Assembly (NCBI GenBank): GCA_037893225.1
Contig: JAZGUH010000140.1
Location: 496,001-560,000 of the forward strand
Direction: 5' to 3'
DNA length: 64,000 nucleotides
Origin: Hippasteria phrygiana
Lineage: Eukaryota > Echinodermata > Asteroidea > Valvatida > Goniasteridae
Shown here piece by piece: positions 56,594-64,000 of this stretch (positions are counted from its first letter, which is position 1; each line of letters begins with the position of its first letter). The notes below the pieces were generated by a model. The model did no database searches. It was not told where the DNA came from and saw only the letters and a list, made by a program, of their open reading frames with translations. A program made the position numbers and the translations under genes.

Positions 56594-57542
56594 AGGAACA
56601 TGATTTTGGATTTATATTGCATTATTCCTGCTTAAAACAATAAAGTATTATCTTGACAATGATATTTTGTGTCCAAAGACAATTATTTCCCAGATTAAAT
56701 ATGAGAAACAATTTTTTGAAAATGTTTGTCCAAGCTACTCCGCCCCCTGAGTGGGACCCTCATTAACATATTACGTGTGTGACGTAGATCGAGGCACATT
56801 ACCCTTCATCACGGGTATGCATTGTGTGTACATTGTACGGCGAAAATTCTTCGTCCAAAATCTAAGCAAAATATATTGTTTTCGGCCATGCCGACAAGGT
56901 GTGTGGCTGCTGGGTGCAGCAAAACAACGACGGATGGAGTAAGCCTTCATTTATTTCCAACTGATGCGAAATATCGGAGAATTTGGACGGCGAAAGTGAA
57001 GGTGACAAGAGCAAAGTGGTCCGGCCCCAGCAGCTTTTCAGCGTTATGTAGCGACCACTTTGAGCCGTCGTGTTTCGATACTGGTATTTTCAAATCCTTT
57101 GGGATGACCATTAAAAATATGCTCAAGTCCACTGCCATCCCAACAAAGTTCCCAGATGTGAGTAAGATATAGGCGAACGCAGTTAAACGTCCCATTCCCC
57201 GAGGAGCCTTCGCTAAAAGGGAGAAAATCAGGGTAAGTTCGATGTTAGTTGTTGTTAGTTGCAACTTACGAAATTGCACGTGTAGACCTAGTGTGTGTAT
57301 ACGGGCCGGGTCCAGACTATCGAGTTGATCCATGAATTTCGGTGCCTCGGTCTACGTCACGAACAGCGCCCTCATTTTGAGTCTCAACAAATTTCAAAAA
57401 GGGGGGTAAATTTTTGAGCGGCAAATAATCACACTAAAACTTCACTTGAACCAGTTAGGCTTTTAATTCACATTTAATACATATAAATTAATTAATTTAT
57501 TAAATAAAATGTGATCCGGTCAATTTGAGAAGCATGTTTCCT
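56594..57542 (+). mobile_element. Kolobok/T2-like DNA transposon, non-autonomous, THAP exon (copy 2)
   Basis: The ends AGGAACATG and CATGTTTCCT are flanked by TTAA (56590-56593, 57543-57546). It is the inverse-oriented relative of 10866-11771 and is 949 bp long. It contains the THAP exon and the start of an intron only. It lies in intron 1 of gene B, 13-16 bp beyond the exon 1 donor. Gene A has no insertion at this place. Confidence 0.82.
56888..57232 (+). pseudogene. THAP-domain exon of the Kolobok-like element, one nonsense codon
   Basis: ATG 56888 begins MPTRCVAAGCSKTTTDG. The THAP (C2CH) finger is complete: the CVAAGC pair, W in YRRIWTAK, CSDH as the second zinc pair, and TAIPTKF in place of the AVPTIF box. 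After FPDVSKI there is a TAG where copy 1 has CAG. Beyond it the frame continues to VKRPIPRGAFAKREKI and a donor CAGG|GTAAGT (57233). THAP fingers give sequence-specific DNA binding. The nonsense codon falls after the finger, so a short DNA-binding peptide is conceivable. The ATG at 56822 gives a longer, less likely start. Confidence 0.8.
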
Positions 57543-57559
57543 TTAACCAATGGCATTAC

Positions 57560-57907
57560 CTTCATTTGTGAGTAGGTGAAGACCCAACCACGTCTTTCCT
57601 CTAATTCTTGGCACTGGTTAACATAGTTGAATTCACACTGATGACCGTCTCGCAAAGCGAAGTTTGAAGAGCGGCAACCCGGTTGGTTTTGACATGCCTC
57701 CCAGCATAGCTTGTGCGTCTGAGTTACTGTGGTGTTAGAGCCATGGCTCGTCGAGGCAACATCAATAATGCTACACCAAAGTGGAGCAGAAATGGACAAA
57801 CGAGAGTTAACCCCACCCATGCCGACACTTGTCGAGCTTTCGACAAGTACAGTGCACGTCAGAAAAAGCAACAACCACCAAGAAAAGACGCGAACCATTT
57901 TAGACAT
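57560..57907 (-). CDS. Gene B, exon 1: signal peptide and PAN/apple-like domain
   Basis: The ATG at 57907 (MSKMVRVFSWWLLLFLTC) opens a 116-codon exon ending at AAG|GTAATG (donor 57554-57559), phase 0. A signal peptide spans residues 1-23. The PAN/apple-like core LCWEACQNQPGCRSSNF…CEFNYVNQC lies at about 67-100. It differs from gene A exon 1 by only a handful of residues (for example V5 for I5, L43 for H43), so the duplication is young or the exon is constrained. Introns: intron 1 is 57559-46744 (10.8 kb) and intron 2 is 46694-46147. It is expected to act outside the cell. Confidence 0.82.
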
Positions 57908-58330
57908 CTTAACGGCGTGCTATCGTTTCCAGACTACCCTCCAAAGGATGATATCTATTTTAACACAGGTGTGCAATCGATAATACTTCGAGCGTGCGTC
58001 AGTAAGTTCATAAATGAGCAGTTACCGCCACGCTAATTTGCAATTTAGCGTTGTACAGAATGTTTTCAGGTGAATAAGACTTCACTTAGGCAACATTGCC
58101 CTTCTGAAATGCAGACAATAATGCATGTATACATACATACATCCATCACAATCATCAAGTAGAAAGGGAAAATCTTGTTGTAACAGGTGAACTGCCTGTC
58201 AGCCAAGGGGGTTTCTGGAAAAATTTTGTATCAAGGAACGTCTGATTCACTCCTCTACTTTTTGAGGTTCATTTTCTACTAAAACGTCAGATAATTTTGG
58301 CTTTTCAGACTAACGTAGTGAACATTATTG
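57908..58330 (-). promoter_or_regulatory. 5' flank of gene B (promoter candidate), conserved with gene A
   Basis: 57908-58040 aligns with 9078-9233, and 58040-58330 with 10075-10310 (GAACTGCCTGTCAGC, TTTTCAGGTAAATAAGA-like text and GAGGTTCATTTTCTACT). No open frame. Regulation is inferred from conservation only. Confidence 0.4.
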
Positions 58331-59490
58331 ACCCCTTCTCCTGTTTCCAAGTATCTTTATGGAACAAGGATGGGGGGTCCGGAGCATGATTCCCCCACAA
58401 AAGTTGGAAATCTAGATGTTTTCTACTGCATTCTGGGGGAATTTTGTTAACAGAAAACGATACATTTTTTTTTTATTTTGGCTATTTTTAATGTGGGGTG
58501 GGGGTAAACCATAGAGCTATATTATGGGTAAACACCCGCACCTTCATATGCCCCAATGGATCCGCCGAGGACTGACAATGAGTTATGTTTGAGAGATGAC
58601 TATTCACAAATTTAGTTGCAATTTCCCCCTTTTAAATGTCAGTAGACGAATATTTCCCAATCAAGGAGTTGGAATTACAGTACAATTACAACGGGCACCA
58701 CCAATGATAACTTTAATTGTTGTAGCCTTGGCTAACAGCCCACTAATTGGCAACTTCAAACAAGCCATAAATTGAGACAATATTGCAATCTTTTTCCTTC
58801 AAGGCAAATAATGTAGAAATACACCGAGAGATGCATTTCGGATCTCGGCATACGGTTACAAAAGGAGTGGACCTTCTTTTTCTTTATTTGAAAAAGTATG
58901 ACAAAAAGGTTGTCAGTATAAGCGAGATATTTTCCCTGGGGTGGTGGGTTTACGGGGGAAAGTCTGGAGATTCTCCGACTTTGAAAACTTCATTACAAAT
59001 GGGGAGGGGAATGTTGGGTTGGATATTGTTTTCCCTAGGCTAGATATCCCACTGGTTTTGTTTTTCTTCACTCGCCCTTTCTCCTCTCATTTTCTATGTT
59101 TTCTTACTTTTTTGGTCACTGCATTGCACAAGCACTGTACTCATAGTACGTTATCGTAGCATTTTTACACTGTTTATGTGATGAGTGGGAGGACCCATGT
59201 TGTTATATCGCCGTCTTGGATACTGTATTTTGATTGGCCTAGAACGATCACGTGTCCGGTGTATAAAAACGACTGTCACACTCCAAGCATGATATCACAC
59301 GGATTCAGCTGTATCATTGGCACCCACGCAATTTTCTCCTACACTGTTGACGGTAGTAAACTACAGTATCTCCCCAAAAAGGTGTCACTGTAACTATTTC
59401 TGAAATAACTACAAAACCATGAAGTCAATTTTGAAATTGTTTGAATGTGCAGATACTCCCTATCCTTGGCCTAAATCCCTATAAGTCTCT
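58331..59490. other. Intergenic; no gene recognised
   Basis: A/T-rich with short G-runs near 58950. I see no supported coding region. Confidence 0.45.
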
Positions 59491-59497
59491 ATTAATT

Positions 59498-59859
59498 TCA
59501 GTCATGCATCACTGAACAATGGTCAATTGATCACAACAACATTTTTGGACACTGACCAAGTTCCTTGTCTTAATCAATTTCAGTGCTGTGTTATGTAAGC
59601 TGTGTAAAATCCTGGATGTTGTGAAAAAAAGGCTGAAATGGTTTGGGATTGGAATAATTTGCCCTTAATAATTTAGCATTATTAAAAACGGAGGTCTTGC
59701 CATGATGACTGATAGCCAGGCAAATGATTCCAATCCCAACCGCTGCCCTTTTCACAACATGCAGGATTTTACACAGCTTACATAACACAGCACTGAAATT
59801 CATTAAGGCAAGGAACTTGATCAATTGACCATTGTACAGTGATGCGTGACTGAAATTAT
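59498..59859. repeat. Large hairpin, arms about 150 bp
   Basis: CAGTCATGCATCACTG…CAATGGTCAATTGATC (59499-59540) pairs with GATCAATTGACCATTG…CAGTGATGCGTGACTG (59818-59852). Inside, TGTAAGCTGTGTAAAATCCT pairs with AGGATTTTACACAGCTTACA, around a loop near 59685. It is probably a foldback MITE. Confidence 0.8.
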
Positions 59860-62800
59860 GAAACTCACAGGGAATTTGTATTCAATCAAAGAACAAAGAA
59901 CGCAATGATTACAAAAATCACAAAGCAATTACAAGAAAACAAGCAATTTATTGAGTAATGATTAAGAATTGAGAGAGGAGTACCAGCAGCTAAAAGAAGT
60001 ACTAATGAAAAGATGCCAGCCATGTAAGGAAATTAGGAACAAGATTGGGAGTACATGCACATGCACAAGAAAGCAAAGTTCAAGTTAAAAACTAAAAGAC
60101 CACGTTTTGTAATGAAGTGGTGTGGAATCATAAGGGTCATTGACAGTACTCCAAAAACTATGACTATTAGAATAATTTGAACAAAATTATTGGCCTTTTT
60201 TTTGGGGGGGGGGGGGGTGGTTCAAAAACCCTAACTCCCAAGGCATGTTTGAACATTTTAGTCAAAATGAAGGAAATCAGGACTGTGGAGGTAATTCCAC
60301 AAACATACAAAATGAGTACACTTTGGATGTAGTTATAAGTTTTAAAAAGGACACCCCCCCATTCACTGTTGGGTTGGCGGTGCGTGCACCGTGAGTTCAA
60401 CATTGAATGGGGGGGGGGGGGGGGGGGGGGCGGACCACAATCAAAACTAATCAGGTGAATGCTAATCACGAACTGAAACTTTTCATCTCAAAGCATGTTA
60501 GTACACACATTGGCTTGTCTGTTTACAAATCATGCGCGTTTGTTTCCGCTTCGCTCTAGTACTACAAACGACACAATTTGCAGTACATTTCTCCCAGGAT
60601 AGTGTAATTAACTTGAAAAGGGACCACACATGACACTTGACTGACATGCTGTGCTGAGTTGTGCGTCCAGGTGGAAATAAGTCCTTCTATCACCTTGACC
60701 CTGAAATCCAAAGTGGTCACGTGCTGGTTTGTAGGGATGCTGTTGTATACGATGGTAGGATTCAACAAACAGATGTCACGAATGGTCACGAAAACTCTTT
60801 TCCACCATTTTATCAATTTGTGCGTGTAGTACCGACACATTTGTCCTGCTAGATCACATGTATTTATTATAATCATTGACGACAGGTTTAGATCGTACGA
60901 AGTCCGCTCGAACTGTTTTTGCTGCGAATGTCTTTAGTGTCTATACCGGAGTCACCAAAATTAGTCAGAAGAGTTATACGCTTGGCATCCTGCCATACGA
61001 CGCATTTTTTGCCCGGCTTTTGTGTAAAACTTGGGGTCAGCACCTCTTAGCTTCTCACGGGGAACTTCTTTGGGTTTGCACACTCTGGAATCCCTTTTGT
61101 GGTGTAGCGTACAGTTCCCAAGAGCTCCGAACCGGACTCGGCAAATTGAACAATCACAGAGAGAGAGAACCGACTTGACCATCCTTCATTTTATTCTCAG
61201 CACCGTAATGGGTATGTGGACACAGGGAATGTGTAATGAAGTAGAGTCCTGACTAGAAAATAAACCCCTGCAAATAATTGAATACAAAGTAACTGTATAA
61301 GTAATAAACAATTGGTGAATTAATACAATTAAATAATAATCGCATGAAATGGGCTTAAGACACCTATATGAAGGTGACCATTGGCAGAGCGCTGGATACA
61401 CGGGTCCCGTGGATGAAATCGCATCGATGTCACCAACGCACGGTTTTCGTGCCGTGTGAAAGTGTATCCCTGTCAACAAATCGCGCGGGTCCCGTGCGGT
61501 TCGTGACGGGGATTGAGACCTCCTCCAAAAGTTCGCATGGATGCGACATCCGTGCGATGATCACCGAGATTGGTTGTGTGAAATGTATCGATGCGATTCT
61601 CATGAGGATACGACGCGTGAAATCGCTATACGCATGTGCAGTTTGCTGTTGCTCAGCTATAAAATGGCGGTTCACGAAAACATACTGATGATGTAACTAC
61701 TCCTGCATTTGATGAACAAAAAATGCCCAGTCGGGTCACGAAATCGTGATAGGACGTCTCGCAGAGAGAGATACATAACAAGGGTAATCTGCAACAGGCG
61801 AAACATGTTTCATACGTGCACAAAATGTTCGTGGTTGCGCTGAAAATACGCAAAGCCACATTAGCCTTTTTTGAATGCGTCAGAATTTCGTGGTTGTTTT
61901 CATGTTTCGATGTGTTGGTATAGCCATGGAGGAATAAAACACAGCAGAATGGTCTGCGACTGCAATTACAAAGCCAAGGGCATGTGTTTTCTACTGATAA
62001 ATATTAGCCTAGTTGTATTTCCTGACTAAATATTAGGAGAAAAGTTGTTCATTAAATAAAATTTGTTCAGCTGAGAGCATCATGGAAAGCACCGCCCAAT
62101 GTTGGTGTGACTTGTACTTGGTGCAAAACGGCACGAATGAGAGACTATCCCAATTCACTGGTTCCAACAGCACGTACCCATAAAGAATACTGGATGTTAA
62201 CGGGGAACAGCGGCACATATCATTGAACGTGCATGGTTGTGGACTGTGTGGTTTGGCTTTATACGTATGTTTTGCTTTGTATATCTTAAAATGATGCGGA
62301 ATGCAAGCGCAGCACGCGCGTCGCGGGAAAATCACTAGTGCGTGGAAATTCCACCGTTCAAAAAATATCGCAGTACCAGCGAAAAACAGGTAACCTTTTT
62401 TACCCACGCATGCAAACGCTACAAAACGAGGGACGTTCGCGGGAAAGCCTGGGAAAGCCTGCGAGGAAATCGCAGGCATCGTGGGGTGTCAGACACCCGG
62501 CGCCAATCATCGCAGATGTGTGTTTCCAGCACTCGTGTGAAATGGGCTTATATACATACCCACTGTATTCCTTAAAGGTCACTGACTATTGGACGACTTG
62601 CATCCCCAGACAACAGGCAAGATCAATTGTACAGTCTACTATAAATGACCTCTGGACTGTTTTGGCTCCAGATGGCAGCACAAAACCCTCAAAAGTGACA
62701 AAAGCGAGAACTCCAGTGACAGAAAGTTGATTTAGCTTTGCTCGTTGAGCCACAGACCTGGGCGGGAGCCCCGTAACTATAAAGCAGCGGGGTAAAATTA

Positions 62801-63430
62801 GTGCGCTCCGCCGAGTGTAACGTTCAATACAACGAAATGAGGGAGCTGGCTAGTTGCGTCAAAAAGGAAACATTAATTTAATCATGCGAAGGGGTACAAC
62901 TTTAGAGTTTAGTGATAAAGCCTTAAGATGTTAGTCTCTCTCCATACTGCAATCACGGCTCCCCAATTATGACACTAAAAATAATATCCAGCTCCCCACA
63001 GTTTCCCTGCTTTAACACCAGACGTCCCCGGATGGTGCCTCAATAATCATGATTACAAGTTCAATTTCCACTGCATTGTATACACAAAATCACTGCAATA
63101 ATCTTCCGAAGTATATATAACAGGCAAGAGATAAACAGTCTGAAATATAAGAACAAGTATAAACTTTTAAATATAACAGTACGAACATGTAAAATACGAG
63201 TTTTGAGAGTGGATAGGCCGCGCCGGGGTATAATCCCTATCTTCTCTCTGAGAAGAAGCCACCGTGCATGCTCTCTACAGTCAAGGAATGACAAAATTAC
63301 AAAAATATACAGGTAGTTAACTTATTTACTACATGTACATTAATTATACAGTGCCTAAACTTCCCTTTAATTTCAACCATGTTGCAAAACCGCTTCTCTG
63401 ATCCCTGCTCCATATCTAATCAAGCCTTCA
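59860..63430. other. Intergenic; repeats without recognised genes
   Basis: Bases 60150-60440 hold G-runs (22 G at 60409-60430) with a weak inverse. 61390-61680 and 62300-62540 are CpG-rich stretches with GCGATTTC/GAAATCGC words, possibly ends of one DNA element (shared GTGAAATGGGCTTA at 62537-62550 with TGAAATGGGCTTA at 61345-61357). No family-like coding region. Confidence 0.45.
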
Positions 63431-63465
63431 CTTGAAGGGTGGCACCCATCCGGAGCCATGTGTCG

Positions 63466-63735
63466 CGGGCACTGATCTCTACACACTGGATTGGCCACGA
63501 AGCGGCCGCGATTGAAGCCACCGCGCGCGCGGCCATCTTGCTATATTCAGCCCATTGCAAAACTGCATCCATGCATGCAGTTTGTGAATGGGCTGAAGTT
63601 GGAGACAGAGCTGAAGCCTGGAGCTTGGAAAACGGCCATTGTTTTGAATATAGCAAGATGGCCGCGCGGTGGCTTCAATTCACGCATAGGCAATCACTGC
63701 TGTGCTGCCAATCCAGTGTATAGAGATCAGTAGTC
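63466..63735. mobile_element. Foldback MITE (CACTGATCTCTACACACTGG ends)
   Basis: ACTGATCTCTACACACTGGA (63470-63489) pairs with TCCAGTGTATAGAGATCA(GT). The inner arms GATTGAAGCCACCGCGCG…GCGGCCATCTTGCTATATTC also pair at 63644-63682. A second hairpin (GCCCATTGCAAAACTGCATC) is nested in the loop. Non-coding. Confidence 0.8.
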
Positions 63736-64000
63736 GCGGGTGGTTAATCTTCCGCTGATAATACATAGGCCTAACTGTATTGGGAAAGTGGGCTCTGAGC
63801 TTGCGGTTCAGCAAAAGGTTAAACCGTTTAACCCTATGGTTAAAGGTAGAGACCGCAACTTGTCCCGGCCGCAAATGCGGTTTCTTTTGATCACCGAGAA
63901 CAGGACAATCTTTCTGGGACGCACGCCATGACAGCACGCCAGCGAGGCCAAGAATTCAATCGTGTCTTGCACGACAGAAGACGGAGTGTTCCCCATTGAA

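Overview
This is a repeat-dense eukaryotic (animal) genomic window with about 40% G+C, spliced genes, and introns packed with nested transposable elements. The organism is most likely an invertebrate deuterostome (hemichordate, echinoderm or amphioxus). I infer this from a locally expanded class-A GPCR family, secreted PAN/apple-type proteins, THAP-bearing Kolobok/T2-like transposons, an L2/CR1-type LINE with an SGNH-esterase ORF1, mariner, hAT and tRNA-derived SINEs. The exact phylum is not proven from the sequence.

Gene content is low. Two minus-strand paralogues flank the window's centre: gene A (9077 down to 1, continuing off the left edge) and gene B (57907 down to 45257, complete). I assembled both from three exons with compatible splice phases: exon 1 encodes a signal peptide plus a PAN/apple-like domain, exon 2 is a 49-52 nt micro-exon, and exon 3 encodes about 90-residue cysteine-rich modules that I cannot assign to a named family. 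The whole 10-12 kb unit was duplicated: 1-10.3 kb matches 45.7-58.3 kb in colinear blocks, including intron and upstream sequence, and the copies then received different transposons. Between them lies a two-exon gene of unknown function (about 17.7-20.3 kb, plus strand) whose stop codon lies inside a terminal-inverted-repeat element. There is also a small GPCR cluster: one intact intronless receptor (31421-32464, +), one near-intact copy with a 2-bp frameshift in TM6 (27847-26733, -), and three decayed fragments.

Layout. 1-9.1 kb: gene A, its long intron holding a split mariner, TIR elements, a GGGTCA/TGACCC-rich repeat and a LINE 3' end. 9.2-12.5 kb: upstream homology block, a TIR element, and a LINE broken by a SINE and a Kolobok element. 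12.5-17.7 kb: intergenic repeats and a SINE. 17.7-20.7 kb: two-exon gene and TIR element. 20.7-26.4 kb: miniature elements, including one built of inverted arrays of a 21-bp unit. 26.7-33.3 kb: GPCR cluster. 33.3-45.2 kb: a 2.2-kb hAT-type element inside a LINE inside foldback arms, a 0.98-kb tandem duplication, and the SGNH LINE. 45.2-57.9 kb: gene B. 58-64 kb: upstream duplicated flank, hairpins and no recognisable gene.

Limits: exon joins, TSDs and family names were read by eye. No alignment, domain search or transcript data were available.
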